The notes under the pieces were generated by a model. The model was not told the origin of the DNA. It searched no databases and saw only the letters and a program-made list of their open reading frames with translations. Both the position numbers and the translations under genes were made by a program. This document shows, piece after piece, positions 1 to 9,392 of a stretch of DNA of 64,000 nt. This DNA comes from Pararhizobium sp. YC-54 (GTDB lineage: Bacteria > Pseudomonadota > Alphaproteobacteria > Rhizobiales > Rhizobiaceae): positions 62,001 through 126,000 of the forward strand of contig NZ_JAOYTH010000017.1 of NCBI RefSeq assembly GCF_025847205.1, written 5' to 3'. The first letter of the stretch is position 1, and each line of letters starts with the position of its first letter.

Positions 1-1705
1 GATCAAGCTCACCGGTGCTTGAAACGACGACATTGAACAAAGCCAAAGCTTGCGCCGGAGTATAGCGACCGAGACGAACGTCCTCTGCCACGGCCGCGGG
101 GTTTCGTTCGGTCGGGAGCCCATAGCCGCCACCGCCCGGTGTCCCAATTCGTACCCGATCGCCCTGCTTGAGCGGAATGTCTTGAGCTTTTGAAAGATGC
201 TCAGGAACCATGGACTCGCCGTCTCGCCATACCGTTACGATATTTGGTGCGCCATCCTTTCCACCGAGAACCCCGGGTGGACCGAAGCGGCCGTGATCCA
301 TAACAAAACTAGCTCTGGCATGGCCCCGCCGCAGTTCCAATTCATAGTCGAGGCCGAAACCTCCTCTGTGGCGTCCGGCGCCACCGGAGCCCTCCCGCAG
401 CGCGTATCGATGATAGAGGACTGGAAACTGCTGCTCCATGATCTCTATAGGGGGCGCTTTGGAGATTCCGATGGTAGAACATCCATTGGAGATGCCGTCG
501 TTATCTGCATTTCCTCCGTATCCGCCTCCTGAAAGCTGATACATCACGAAGTCGCGGTCTCTCTCGGGATCATAGCCACCCAAAGCAAAGTTTCCCGAAC
601 TGCCTGCAGGGGCTGCGGTCACACGGTCCGGGAGGGCCTCGACAAGAGCGGTGAACACTGCTTCGGCGATGCGCTGAGATACTTCGGCCGCGCAGCCCGA
701 AACGGGCCTCGGATAATGCGCGTCAAGGAACGTGCCGACGGGACGTTTCACCTTCAGAGGCTCGAACGCGCCGGCACTAATGGGAACGTCTGGAAAGATG
801 TGACGTATCGCGAGATACACAGAGGATAGCGTCGTGGCGAGCACGGAATTCATTGGCCCCATACATGGCTTCGATGAGCCGCTGAAATCGAACTCCAACT
901 CGCCGCCATAGGCGGTGATCGCGAGTTTGATCTCCAGAGGCTCGTTGACCACGCCGTCACTGTCGACATAGGCGACTGATCGATAGACGCCATCCGGGAT
1001 CAGGCGAAGATAGTCACGCATCTGTTGGCTGGCCCGTACGCGAAGCTCCGCTATCGCCTCGCGCACAGTATCGTCGCCATACCGGTCGAGTATTCGAGAA
1101 AGACGTTCTTCGCCGATCAGCAGCGCGGAAGCCTGTGCTTTGACATCTCCTATCCGCTGCTCCGAGACACGGATGTTTGAGCAGATGATCGAGTATATTT
1201 CCGCATCAAGCTGTCCCTGCTTGAAAAGCCGGACGGGTGGTAGCCGAAGTCCCTCTTGCTCGACCGATGTCGCGGATGCCGAGAAGCCACCGGGAACAGC
1301 ACCACCGGTGTCAGGCCAGTGCCCAGTGTTGGAAAGCCAGCAGAAGATCTGGCCATCGCGGTAGACCGGCATTGCAAAGCGCACATCCATCAGATGTGTA
1401 CCGCCTAGATAGGGATCGTTGACGATGTAGATGTCGCCCGGAACGGGACTTGCGACCTTGTTAGCTGCAATCATTTCGATCAGGGTGCGCGTGGAATACT
1501 GCATCGTTCCAACAAACACGGGCAGACCGTTAGCCCCTTGGGCGATCAGGGAACCGTCTTCGCTGGAATAGATGCCATCCGAGCGATCGTTAGCTTCCGC
1601 GATAACGGGCGAGAAGGCCGCGCGGGAGAAGGTCATATCCATCTCGTCACATACTTGCTGCAGGCCCGCCTGGATCACAGTGAGGGTTATCGGATCGATG
1701 CTCAC
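1..1705 (-). CDS. hyuB: HyuB-type hydantoinase/oxoprolinase beta subunit, 3' end cut by window edge
   Basis: This is the B subunit partner of HyuA. The family opens hydantoin or 5-oxoproline-type rings with ATP, and the A and B chains form one enzyme. The frame is open for 568 codons from a GTG at 1705 whose bases overlap the TGA of hyuA, which indicates translational coupling. The reading begins VSIDPITLTVIQAGLQQ, as in the family. A glycine-rich TPGGGGYG motif, typical of the HyuB C-terminal region, lies near 120-150. Family members are about 520-600 residues, so only a few residues should be missing beyond base 1. It is the last gene of the cupin-hyuA-hyuB operon seen here. The true substrate cannot be told from sequence. 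Confidence 0.88.
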   Translation of the reverse strand, partial: MSIDPITLTVIQAGLQQVCDEMDMTFSRAAFSPVIAEANDRSDGIYSSEDGSLIAQGANGLPVFVGTMQYSTRTLIEMIAANKVASPVPGDIYIVNDPYLGGTHLMDVRFAMPVYRDGQIFCWLSNTGHWPDTGGAVPGGFSASATSVEQEGLRLPPVRLFKQGQLDAEIYSIICSNIRVSEQRIGDVKAQASALLIGEERLSRILDRYGDDTVREAIAELRVRASQQMRDYLRLIPDGVYRSVAYVDSDGVVNEPLEIKLAITAYGGELEFDFSGSSKPCMGPMNSVLATTLSSVYLAIRHIFPDVPISAGAFEPLKVKRPVGTFLDAHYPRPVSGCAAEVSQRIAEAVFTALVEALPDRVTAAPAGSSGNFALGGYDPERDRDFVMYQLSGGGYGGNADNDGISNGCSTIGISKAPPIEIMEQQFPVLYHRYALREGSGGAGRHRGGFGLDYELELRRGHARASFVMDHGRFGPPGVLGGKDGAPNIVTVWRDGESMVPEHLSKAQDIPLKQGDRVRIGTPGGGGYGLPTERNPAAVAEDVRLGRYTPAQALALFNVVVSSTGELD

Positions 1706-3819
1706 TTCATTCCTCCAATGGTGATGATGATGTTTCCATCGTGGTCTTGTGCCGCTTCATCGCCGGGCTCTAAGATGATCGTCGTGTCCATCTGTTCGAT
1801 GACGGCGGGACCTGCAATTCGGGCTTCAGGAGGAAGGTGGTCGCGCCAGTAAATGGGGGTCTCAATCCACCTATCGAACCACACCTGCCTCATGCCTATA
1901 TGGGCCTCGGCAAGAGATGATTTGCGACCCGATACGTCGATCAGGAGCGAAAGATCTATCTCTGCGCGTCGTCCAACTACAGTAGTGTTTACGTTAATAA
2001 GGTTCGCGCGAATCTCAGGAAGCTCAACCCGGAAACGCTCGAAATATAAATGTTCAAAGCGCTGTTGCAGTTCGGCTGCAGTCGGCTGTGACGATGCTAG
2101 GGGCACACGTAGCAGATGGGTTTGCCCTACAAATTGCATATCGACGGAATGTATCTCGCGGATATCACATATCGCGACGGCCTCCTTGCCGATTAATCGC
2201 TTACCGTCGTGAGCTTGTCGCGCGAACAGTTCGTGGACAGTCTCGATATCAATGGCGTCTAAGGGACGGTTTACCGTATTGACGAAATCATGCCGTAGGT
2301 CGGCAACCACACAGCCGAGTGCGTTGGTGATTCCGGGACGGGAAGGAGTCAATACCTTCGGGATGCCAAGTTCCCGCGCGATTGCAGTGGAGTGCAGCGG
2401 CCCGGCTCCGCCAAATGCGAACAGTGCAAAATCTCGAGGATCCGCCCCAAGACTGACGGATACCATCCGCACCGCATTGCCCATTCGTGCGTTCGCAATT
2501 CTTATGACAGCGGCAGCGGCGCCAATCGCGTCTAGGTTGAGCTTTTTGCCGAGTGTCTCCTCAAACCGAGAAGCGATCTCCTTGATCGTTGGTCCGCCAG
2601 GAACGGCCGCAAGGCGAGTGGGGTTCAGTCTTCCGAGCAGCATGTTCGCATCGGAAATAGTCGGCAGGGTTCCACCTCGGCCGTAACAGATCGGGCCAGG
2701 TAGCGCTCCAGCACTTTCCGGTCCTACTTGGAGAAGTCCGCCGGACGTTATTCGGGCTATGGAGCCACCCCCGGCTCCGACGGTCCGTACATCGACCATC
2801 GGCACATGGATCGGCATGCCGTATTCGATCTCGATCTCGTTGGAAACTGCGGGTTCGGCATTGCGAATAAGCGCGACGTCCGTCGATGTGCCGCCCATGT
2901 CATAAGTAATGAGATTTGGCATGCCCGCACGACGGCCGGTATACGCGGCAGCCATGACACCGGATGCTGGGCCGGACATCACGGTCTTGGCGGCTTCGGT
3001 CGCTACGCGTCGAGCCGAGACCATGCCGCCATTACCGTTCATCACAAGCACGTCGTGCTTGTAGCCTTCGCCCGCAAGTTGATCGGCAAGGCGTTCGACA
3101 TAACGCCGCAGGAGCGGCTGAACGGCAGCGTTGACCGAAGCTGTCACTCCCCGTTCGTACTCCCTGCTCTCAGAGAGCAACGAATGCCCCGCGGTGATGT
3201 TCTGGTTTGGCCATACCTCGCGCGCGATCTCTGCGGCGCGCAATTCATGATCGGGATTTGCGTAGGAATGCAGGAAGTGGATTACAAGGCTTTCGCAGCC
3301 CTTGTCGATCAAAGCAGTTAAGGCATTCCGAAGGGCGGGCTCGTCGAGAGGGACAAGGACGTTACCGCCAGCATCCATCCGTTCAGGAACCTCAAGCCGC
3401 AGATTGCGAGGGATGATTGGTCTGAAGTCGCCCTTCATCCCATAAGCCTGTGGACGGGTGCGCCGGCCTAGCTCCAGAATATCGCGGAAACCCATAGTTG
3501 TGATGAGCCCGGTCTTGGCAAGATTGCGCTCGAGAATTGCGTTAGTCGTCGCGGTGGTTCCGTGAACGACGAGGTCGAGGACAGAGATATCGGCATCCGC
3601 CTTTTTGAGGGCATTGAGCACGCCTGTCGCTTGGTTATCCAGCGTAGTCGGTGTCTTGGCTACGCGGATTGTACCTACGTCAGCATCGAACAGAACCAGA
3701 TCGGTGAAAGTACCCCCGACGTCAATACCGGCTACCAGCGACTGCTGGCTTTCTTTCAAAATACGCAAACGCGCCCCCCAGTTCAAAAGTTGGAAGCGTG
3801 ACGCGAGACCCAGTCCCAC
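1702..3819 (-). CDS. hyuA: HyuA-type hydantoinase/oxoprolinase alpha subunit
   Basis: This is the ATP-dependent A subunit of a hydantoinase/5-oxoprolinase family enzyme. The motif AGIDVGGTFTDLVLFD (about residues 30-45) is the nucleotide-binding start of the Hydant_A domain. GPASGVMAAA and YDMGGTSTDVAL follow in the central domain, then GAGGGSIA and FGGAGPLH, all usual for the family. Its 705 residues match the normal length. The longest start is a GTG at 3819, but the conserved part begins about 28 residues later, and a TTG start just before KESQQS is possible because no clear ribosome site precedes 3819. It lies 14 bases after the cupin gene and overlaps hyuB by four bases, so the three are one operon. 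Separating N-methylhydantoinase, oxoprolinase or acetophenone carboxylase activity would be guesswork. Confidence 0.9.
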   Translation of the reverse strand: MGLGLASRFQLLNWGARLRILKESQQSLVAGIDVGGTFTDLVLFDADVGTIRVAKTPTTLDNQATGVLNALKKADADISVLDLVVHGTTATTNAILERNLAKTGLITTMGFRDILELGRRTRPQAYGMKGDFRPIIPRNLRLEVPERMDAGGNVLVPLDEPALRNALTALIDKGCESLVIHFLHSYANPDHELRAAEIAREVWPNQNITAGHSLLSESREYERGVTASVNAAVQPLLRRYVERLADQLAGEGYKHDVLVMNGNGGMVSARRVATEAAKTVMSGPASGVMAAAYTGRRAGMPNLITYDMGGTSTDVALIRNAEPAVSNEIEIEYGMPIHVPMVDVRTVGAGGGSIARITSGGLLQVGPESAGALPGPICYGRGGTLPTISDANMLLGRLNPTRLAAVPGGPTIKEIASRFEETLGKKLNLDAIGAAAAVIRIANARMGNAVRMVSVSLGADPRDFALFAFGGAGPLHSTAIARELGIPKVLTPSRPGITNALGCVVADLRHDFVNTVNRPLDAIDIETVHELFARQAHDGKRLIGKEAVAICDIREIHSVDMQFVGQTHLLRVPLASSQPTAAELQQRFEHLYFERFRVELPEIRANLINVNTTVVGRRAEIDLSLLIDVSGRKSSLAEAHIGMRQVWFDRWIETPIYWRDHLPPEARIAGPAVIEQMDTTIILEPGDEAAQDHDGNIIITIGGMK

Positions 3820-3833
3820 GCCACACCAATGGA

Positions 3834-4271
3834 TTACAGGTCTAGGTTGTGATCTTGCGGGCGTTCCGCCTGTTTAAGGTTCATCCGGCCGTCATACATC
3901 GGTCGGGCACCGGTGGACGGTCCGGGGTATTGCACGAACACGATCTTGCCGCCGGTTTCCGTGTGCATCTCATGCTCGAAATGCGGATCTGGCATGAACG
4001 CAAACGTTCCCGGGCCGTACGTCTGAGTGCCGCACCGGAATTCACCCTCGAGGATGTACCAAATCTGCGCAAACTGATGGCGATGAAGAGGAAATCCTGC
4101 TCCGGGCTCGTAAACCAAGATGCCGGCATTCGGGGCAGTTGGATCTTCCTTTGTGGGATGGAAAAGGAACTTCGTCTTGTTTTTGAAGCGTCCCATTTCC
4201 CATTCCATGTCACTGACGTGACGGAAGTTTGGTGGGCTGAATCCCTCGTTCTGCTGATCTGAACCACTCAT
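3834..4271 (-). CDS. Cupin-domain protein, first gene of the hyu operon
   Basis: A small single-domain cupin of 145 residues. The first metal-site motif is visible as FPLHRHQFAQIWYILEGEF, with the His-X-His and the downstream Glu, and the second as the His-rich FEHEMH stretch. Such proteins are either metal-dependent isomerases or oxygenases, or simple ligand-binding proteins; the reaction here is unknown. I chose the ATG at 4271 because AGGA sits 7-10 bases upstream. A longer frame reaches 4352, but that extension (YFYVSINFIFVSY) reads through an AT-rich promoter and operator. It is the promoter-proximal gene before hyuA and hyuB, which suggests it acts on the same substrate or product. Confidence 0.8.
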   Translation of the reverse strand: MSGSDQQNEGFSPPNFRHVSDMEWEMGRFKNKTKFLFHPTKEDPTAPNAGILVYEPGAGFPLHRHQFAQIWYILEGEFRCGTQTYGPGTFAFMPDPHFEHEMHTETGGKIVFVQYPGPSTGARPMYDGRMNLKQAERPQDHNLDL

Positions 4272-4311
4272 GTGTACGTCCTGTTCCTTTTTGTAGGATA
4301 CAAATATAAAG

Positions 4312-4327
4312 TTTATGGATACATAAA
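4312..4327. promoter_or_regulatory. Candidate GntR operator, cupin-hyuAB promoter
   Basis: TTTATG-GATA-CATAAA is a perfect 6-bp inverted repeat with a 4-bp centre. Read on the minus strand it is TTTATGTATCCATAAA. The copies at 8463-8478 (15 of 16 bases) and 9562-9577 (13 of 16) are near-identical. It overlaps the predicted -10 of the cupin-hyuAB promoter, which suits a repressor site. The intergenic stretch 4272-4608 holds this site, its promoter and the lyase-gene terminator, but no gene. Confidence 0.65.
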
Positions 4328-4352
4328 AATACGATGTCTGGGCGTGAGTCAA
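4326..4352 (-). promoter_or_regulatory. Candidate sigma-70 promoter for cupin-hyuA-hyuB
   Basis: On the minus strand TTGACT (4352-4347) is followed after 15 bases by TATTTT (4331-4326). The spacing is slightly short, but the -35 is good, and the element lies 55 bases upstream of the cupin start, with the operator palindrome covering the -10. Confidence 0.45.
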
Positions 4353-4553
4353 GGTCGGTTCGCAAATTTTGACTGGACAAGTTGTCTCATCGTAATGCGA
4401 AGCGACTCGTCAGGCAGATCTATCGCGAGCGCAATATGCGGGCTCAGCGATTGTCGCGCTGAAGGCGACATGCACAAGCGCCTCAGCGCGCTAAAGATTC
4501 ACGTGAGGAAAACGGCGCGCGGCCGAGATCATGCAATCTGGTGCGACTTTGAA

Positions 4554-4576
4554 GAAGGCCGCCAATCGCGGCCTTC
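4554..4576 (-). terminator. Hairpin terminator after the lyase gene
   Basis: GAAGGCCGC and GCGGCCTTC form a perfect 9-bp stem with a 5-base loop. It lies 33 bases downstream of the lyase stop codon on the minus strand. The bases that follow on that strand (TTCAAAG) are only weakly T-rich, so termination is likely but not certain. Confidence 0.55.
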
Positions 4577-4608
4577 AGGGGTAAGAGACGGCCCTCAGCG
4601 CGTGACGG

Positions 4609-6132
4609 TCACGGATGTCCCGGCTGGGACACCAGAATGGTGTTGATCGCTGATTCTAGTTTGCTTGCAGCGGCCTCTTGTTGGGACCTCAGATCAGCAA
4701 TCACTTGACGATCCTTCTCTAGTTGCTCCTTGAAGTCGGCATGACGACGAGCCGCCTCATTTGGAGCGGCGCCGCCGAAGATGTCACGCCTCATGATGAA
4801 GTTGACCGGATCGAGCGATGCTTGGAAAGCCTCGTTGGACAGTCCAGTCTTCCTGTCGAAATACTCGATCGCTGCAGCGTCTAGCATCTCCAACGTAGCG
4901 TCCGATGGCTTCAATCCCTTTTTGAGCGTATGCCTCACCAGGATCGCGACGATTTGGTGCGCGGATCGCCAGTTCAGCCCGGTTTCGCGAACCAATGCCT
5001 CCGCGATGTCTGTCGCCTGACCCCAGAACTCGCCCGCTCGCTCTTGCATATGTTCGCGGCGAACCTCGATCTCGGGCAACATCTCGGTAAGCCATTTAAG
5101 ATTGCGCACTGCAGTATCCATGGCCGTATAGCACGCCCGGATGGAATACTGCCGGTCGAGTACGGGGAACGAGGTGATATCCTTTTCGACAATGAATGCG
5201 GTCGTCAGGCCGCCGATCGCTTCCGCAGCAGCGCCCTTTATTTCCTCGGCAGAGTAGACGTTCTTTTTTTGCATCATGATGCTGCTGGTCCCACAGAACC
5301 GGTCAGGAATGACGAGCATGTTGAATTCACTCGTGGTGAAGAGGAGGATGTCCTCACACCACTTCATGAGATTTGAATGCAGGATGCTCACTGCACAAAA
5401 GCTCTGCAGCAGGTTGTCCGCGTGCTGGGTTGCATCAAAAGTGTTCGCAATAGGTCTGTCGAACCCCATGAGCTCGCTGACCCTATGACGATTCAGTGGG
5501 AAGCCGGCACCGCTCAGGATGGCGGACCCGGCGGGGCACTCATTCTCGCGCTTGAAGGCTTGGAAGAGACGCTCAAAATCACGCCCTAGCGCCGCTACCC
5601 AAGCCAGCATCAAATGACCATATGTGGTGGGTTGGGCATGCTGACCGTGTGAATAGGCTGGCATGATCGTATCGTAATGTCGAGCGGCGATGCCCAGCAA
5701 TGCGTCCCGCAGCGCATTCAGTTCCTCCATGATCTTCAGCAGAGACGTCCGGCGACCGATCCGGCCTGTAACGGTTGTAAAATCCGGAGAACTTCTTCCC
5801 ATGTGGATCCGGCCGCCGACATCTTCCCCAAGCAGCCTGATGAGATACTGCTCGCCGGAATGGTTCCCACCCTGCGTCTCGAGGCGTACTTTTTCCACTC
5901 CCTTATGTTCCATGTCGCGGAGTGCCTGCAGCATAGCCACGCCATCATTGTGCGGGACCAACTGCTCCTCCACGAGCGAGACAAGGTGGGCTTTGTCAAA
6001 CAGATGTGCCGCGAATAGGGTACGCTGGACCTTGGCACTGTCATGCGGGACTAGACCAGGGATTAATTCCTCATTCAAACGAATACCCGCGCGGCGAAAG
6101 CCCGAGTATTCCGATTGTTCCTGTTTACGCAT
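4609..6132 (-). CDS. Argininosuccinate lyase-like protein (fumarase/aspartase superfamily)
   Basis: A 507-residue member of the superfamily that eliminates fumarate from N-substituted aspartates. The three superfamily regions are present: GRSSPDFTTVTGR (about 112-124), SHGQHAQPTTYGH (161-173) with the catalytic-region His, and the flexible serine loop GTSSIMMQKKN (281-291). The loop has MM where many lyases have MP. The protein is longer than housekeeping ArgH (about 460) and ends in a charged helical tail. It lies in a tctB-tctA-lyase operon rather than with arginine genes, so I infer a catabolic lyase acting on an imported aminocarboxylate, as in EDDS lyase-type paralogues, rather than arginine synthesis. 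The substrate remains unproven. Confidence 0.8.
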   Translation of the reverse strand: MRKQEQSEYSGFRRAGIRLNEELIPGLVPHDSAKVQRTLFAAHLFDKAHLVSLVEEQLVPHNDGVAMLQALRDMEHKGVEKVRLETQGGNHSGEQYLIRLLGEDVGGRIHMGRSSPDFTTVTGRIGRRTSLLKIMEELNALRDALLGIAARHYDTIMPAYSHGQHAQPTTYGHLMLAWVAALGRDFERLFQAFKRENECPAGSAILSGAGFPLNRHRVSELMGFDRPIANTFDATQHADNLLQSFCAVSILHSNLMKWCEDILLFTTSEFNMLVIPDRFCGTSSIMMQKKNVYSAEEIKGAAAEAIGGLTTAFIVEKDITSFPVLDRQYSIRACYTAMDTAVRNLKWLTEMLPEIEVRREHMQERAGEFWGQATDIAEALVRETGLNWRSAHQIVAILVRHTLKKGLKPSDATLEMLDAAAIEYFDRKTGLSNEAFQASLDPVNFIMRRDIFGGAAPNEAARRHADFKEQLEKDRQVIADLRSQQEAAASKLESAINTILVSQPGHP

Positions 6133-6218
6133 CTGGTGTTCTCCATGTCAGATTTACACGCTGCGGTACGCCGACCGCAGAGGCATTTGGGTTATCGTTG
6201 AAGGGGCAGCAGGCTCTA

Positions 6219-7724
6219 TCAATCTGCTTCTTGGAAGGCTTCTTTCCGGTTCTTGCTAACGTTCGGAAGGAAGATCAGCAGCAACATCACTGCCGAAAGC
6301 AGCAGGAAGAACAAGCTGACTGGGTGCGTGGCGAACACTGACCAATTCCCATGGGAAAGGAGAAGGGCTCGACGGAGGTTCTCCTCAAGCAACGGACCTA
6401 GGATAAGGCCGAGAAGGAGAGGTGCTGGCTCGCAATCCAGCTTGTGGAGGATGAAGCCGAGAAAGGCGAATAGACAAAGAACGTAGAGATCAAAAACCGA
6501 TTGATTTACACCGTAAGCACCTATCAGGCAGAAACAGAGAATGCCGACGTAGAGAAGCCGATAAGGAACTTTGAGCAGTTGGACCCACAACCGGATAAGG
6601 GGAAGGTTGATGATCACTAGCATCAGATTTCCGATCAGCATGCTGGCAATCAATCCCCAGTATAGGTCAGGCTGCCTCGTCATCACTTGAGGTCCAGGAG
6701 CGATCCCGTGGATCATCATGGCCCCGGCCATCAAGGCGGTAACCGAGTTTGATGGGATCCCGAGTGCGAGCAGGGGAATGAACGACGTTTGCGCGCCGGC
6801 ATTGTTGGCGGACTCCGGTGCTGCAACCCCCTCTATCGCCCCTTTTCCGAACCTATCTGGATCGGCAGAGACCTTTTTTTCCAGTGTGTAGGCTGCGAAG
6901 GCGGACAAAACTGCACCACCACCGGGTAGGACCCCCAAAGCAGATCCAACCGCTGTCCCACGAAGAACGGATTTCCATGATCGCTTGAAATCCAAGGCGG
7001 TCGGCCAGAGCCTTTCGATCCTTGCCATCACGCTTCGTTTGGCTTCGGGGTGCTCGAGATTTCTTGCAATCTCAGCTATGCCAAAGAGCCCCATTGCCAC
7101 TCCGACAAAACCAAGACCATCTATCAAGTCGGCTAGACCCATCGTATACCGCATCTGGCCGGAGTTGAGATCGGTTCCGATCACGCCAAGGAGGAGACCA
7201 ACCAGGACCATCGCTATTGCTTTGACCGTCGAACCCCTAGCGATGATGATCGACGCGACGAGGCCGAAGATCATCAGCGAGCAATAGTCGGCTGGCTGGA
7301 AGTTCAGGGCGATTGAGCCCAGGGGGGCGCTGAAAAGTGCGATTACCAATGTCGCGACGCATCCAGCGAAAAGCGAGCCGAGGGCCGCGATCGCCAATGC
7401 CGAGCCTGCGCGGCCTTGTCTCGCCATTTGGTAGCCGTCGAGGCATGTTACAACGGCCGAAGATTCCCCAGGTAGGTTAACCAGGATGGCCGTCGTCGAA
7501 CCACCATAGGACGCGCCGTAGTAGATTCCGGCCAACATGACCAATGCCGTTACGGGATCCAAGTAGAACGTGATCGGCAGAAGCATCGACACGGTGGCCA
7601 GCGGGCCGATCCCGGGTAACACGCCGATCAACGTTCCCAGCAGTGCGCCGATAAAGCAGAACAGAAGATTGATTGGCAAGGCGGCTACGGAGAAGCCGAG
7701 CCACAGATTCGAAACGAAGTCCAT
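6219..7724 (-). CDS. tctA: Tripartite tricarboxylate transporter, large membrane subunit TctA
   Basis: The 12-helix-type permease of a TTT-family secondary importer, in the inner membrane, working with TctB and a periplasmic TctC. Its 501 residues match the family. Visible marks are the N-terminal IGVLPGIGPLATVSMLLP, the YGGSTTAILVNLPGE block, and the repeated LPGGGAVLSAF and LALGIPSNSVTALMAGA segments, all typical of TctA. It follows tctB by 47 bases and precedes the lyase gene by 86 bases on the minus strand, so the three are probably one transcript. TTT systems import carboxylates; the neighbouring lyase and Hyu enzymes point to a nitrogen-containing carboxylate, by inference. Confidence 0.92.
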   Translation of the reverse strand: MDFVSNLWLGFSVAALPINLLFCFIGALLGTLIGVLPGIGPLATVSMLLPITFYLDPVTALVMLAGIYYGASYGGSTTAILVNLPGESSAVVTCLDGYQMARQGRAGSALAIAALGSLFAGCVATLVIALFSAPLGSIALNFQPADYCSLMIFGLVASIIIARGSTVKAIAMVLVGLLLGVIGTDLNSGQMRYTMGLADLIDGLGFVGVAMGLFGIAEIARNLEHPEAKRSVMARIERLWPTALDFKRSWKSVLRGTAVGSALGVLPGGGAVLSAFAAYTLEKKVSADPDRFGKGAIEGVAAPESANNAGAQTSFIPLLALGIPSNSVTALMAGAMMIHGIAPGPQVMTRQPDLYWGLIASMLIGNLMLVIINLPLIRLWVQLLKVPYRLLYVGILCFCLIGAYGVNQSVFDLYVLCLFAFLGFILHKLDCEPAPLLLGLILGPLLEENLRRALLLSHGNWSVFATHPVSLFFLLLSAVMLLLIFLPNVSKNRKEAFQEAD

Positions 7725-7771
7725 CTTAGTTTTCCTGTCTATGCGTCAACAGTCGTGGCTGCGCGCGTAGT

Positions 7772-8215
7772 TCAAAAATTGGGAAGAACGGGGATCGGCA
7801 ACTCAAGGCCATATCGGAAGACGGCAATGCAGAACACCGTCAGGCCGATAGCTGATGCAAGCACTTCCGACCGACGCGAATCGAGGCAGGCGCAGCCGGC
7901 GATGAGCACGGCTACTGGCATCGCGATGACCATGCCGGCTGGCTCAAGCAACAACGCGAACGCGATGATGCTCAGGCAGATCAGAATGAGGGGCCAGATG
8001 CCCGTGAGACTCAGGCGATCCTGATATCTGACGACTGCACTTCGTACGATCAGAACCGATGCGATCGCAAGCATCGCGAGGCACAGCATCATCGGGAAAT
8101 AGCCTGGACCCATATGACTTGCAGTGCCTCGCTCGAGGGAAATTCCCTGGACGAGACCCGTTGCTCCTATCACAGCAAAGACCACCCCAGCCCAAAAATC
8201 CTTGGACATAAACAT
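7772..8215 (-). CDS. tctB: Tripartite tricarboxylate transporter, small membrane subunit TctB
   Basis: A 147-residue small membrane subunit with four hydrophobic segments, beginning MFMSKDFWAGVVFAVIGATGLVQGISL. I chose the ATG at 8215 because GGGAGG sits 5 bases upstream; a longer frame to 8257 has no such site. TctB subunits are poorly conserved, so the call rests on size, hydrophobicity and position directly before tctA. It is the first gene of tctB-tctA-lyase, behind a 430-base leader that holds a 13-bp palindrome and a candidate GntR operator. Confidence 0.85.
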   Translation of the reverse strand: MFMSKDFWAGVVFAVIGATGLVQGISLERGTASHMGPGYFPMMLCLAMLAIASVLIVRSAVVRYQDRLSLTGIWPLILICLSIIAFALLLEPAGMVIAMPVAVLIAGCACLDSRRSEVLASAIGLTVFCIAVFRYGLELPIPVLPNF

Positions 8216-8347
8216 GTAAACCTCCCATAGCCTGCCATTCTTCTGTTGGGTAGGCACCAGACCCGCAAAGGACTGCCGCCTACGCCTGCTTGAATGCCGT
8301 CAAAGCCACTCCCCGGGGCCCTTTAGGCATAAAGTAATTTCACTCCC

Positions 8348-8374
8348 AGAGCAGGCATCGCCGATGCCTGCTCT
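8348..8374. repeat. Perfect 13-bp palindrome in the tctB leader
   Basis: AGAGCAGGCATCG and CGATGCCTGCTCT are perfect inverted copies around one central base. It lies between the operator at 8463-8478 and the tctB start, so it would be in the tctB 5' untranslated region. It could also stop gntR transcripts, which run in the same direction, but no T run follows on the minus strand. Confidence 0.6.
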
Positions 8375-8462
8375 CGTTCAACTGATGGATAAGGGCTGAG
8401 CGAAACGGTCCCGTCAGCGCACTGAATGGTAAGCTCGGACGCCATTGAATGCAAGATGTCAA

Positions 8463-8478
8463 TTTATGTATCCAAAAA
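8463..8478. promoter_or_regulatory. Candidate GntR operator, tctBA-lyase promoter
   Basis: TTTATGTATCCAAAAA matches the site at 4312-4327 (minus-strand reading) in 15 of 16 bases. A minus-strand TTGACA (8462-8457) abuts it. The interval 8216-8642 contains this site and the palindrome at 8348-8374 and no convincing gene. Confidence 0.6.
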
Positions 8479-8642
8479 TTACTTCCATGAGCCGAATCCA
8501 CTCGCGCGAGCAGCACAGCCTCAACACTAGGTGAACGGTCCCGCGTCAGATGTATTTTTCCGGTCTGACGGCGAGGTGTTTGCTCAGACGCGACACGGGC
8601 ACGCGGAGCAGTTGCGTCGTCCCGCGACCGCTTCGTAAGCGA

Positions 8643-9392
8643 TTACCGCTCCTGGCGCTCGAACCAAGCAGCGACGAACTCGCCGGCCTCGATCACGTGT
8701 TCTGTCATGAATCTGCGTGCCCTCTCGCCGTCGTGGCGTTCTAGTGCATCAAGGATGTCAGCGTGTGTGGCGATGTTCCTGTTCATTCTATGGGTCGTGG
8801 TTTCGCCCAACGAGGAAAGCATGATGTTTCGCAGATATCCCGAGGCGATCTCGTTGACCGTCCTTGCAAGGGCTGCGTTACAGGAGGCCTCAATTATGAT
8901 TTTATGGAAACAGGCATTGGTCTTGAACCAATTCTGTGCCGCCTCCCTATCGGCGTCGTTGATCGTCTCGCGCTTTGAGGCTGCGGTATTTTGTCGCTTG
9001 GTTTCCTTGAGGCGCTCGGCTGCGGACACAAACGCTTCGTGAGATCGCCTCAATGCGTGGAGCTGCTCGTCCGTGATCCAACGGGACGCGAGCTGCACGG
9101 CGAAACCCTCCAACTCGGCCCTGACCTGGTATATCTCCCTGACATCTCGAGCTGATGGCGAGGCTACGACCGCACTGCGCTTCGCCCCCATCTGTTGGAT
9201 AATGCCGGTAGCCTCCAGCCGAGACAAAGCTTCGCGAATCGGTGTTCGGCTCACCCCAAACTGCTCGGCCAGCAGTTCCTGCTTCAGACGTTCTCCAGGC
9301 TTGTATTCGCCGGAGGCAATCTTGGAATGGATCTGTTCGGCAATCTTTTCGATCAAACCTGGAGTGACGCTCTTGGATGTTCTATTGGCCAT
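8643..9392 (-). CDS. GntR-family (FCD) transcriptional regulator
   Basis: A 249-residue regulator. The N-terminal winged helix holds the GntR signature LKQELLAEQFGVSRTPIREALSRLEATGII (read in two overlapping parts, about 37-65). The C-terminal all-helical FCD ligand domain follows from about residue 85, with the FHKIIIEAS and THADILDALERHD segments that usually carry metal-binding acids and histidines. It lies between the tctBA-lyase operon and divergent tctC. A shared 16-bp operator-like sequence at three promoters suggests it represses the whole hyu/tct/lyase block and responds to the imported substrate or an intermediate. Confidence 0.92.
   Translation of the reverse strand: MANRTSKSVTPGLIEKIAEQIHSKIASGEYKPGERLKQELLAEQFGVSRTPIREALSRLEATGIIQQMGAKRSAVVASPSARDVREIYQVRAELEGFAVQLASRWITDEQLHALRRSHEAFVSAAERLKETKRQNTAASKRETINDADREAAQNWFKTNACFHKIIIEASCNAALARTVNEIASGYLRNIMLSSLGETTTHRMNRNIATHADILDALERHDGERARRFMTEHVIEAGEFVAAWFERQER

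Noticed and set aside
4272..4352. N-terminal extension of the cupin frame
   Set aside because: It would translate the promoter and operator, and a good ribosome site fits the ATG at 4271.
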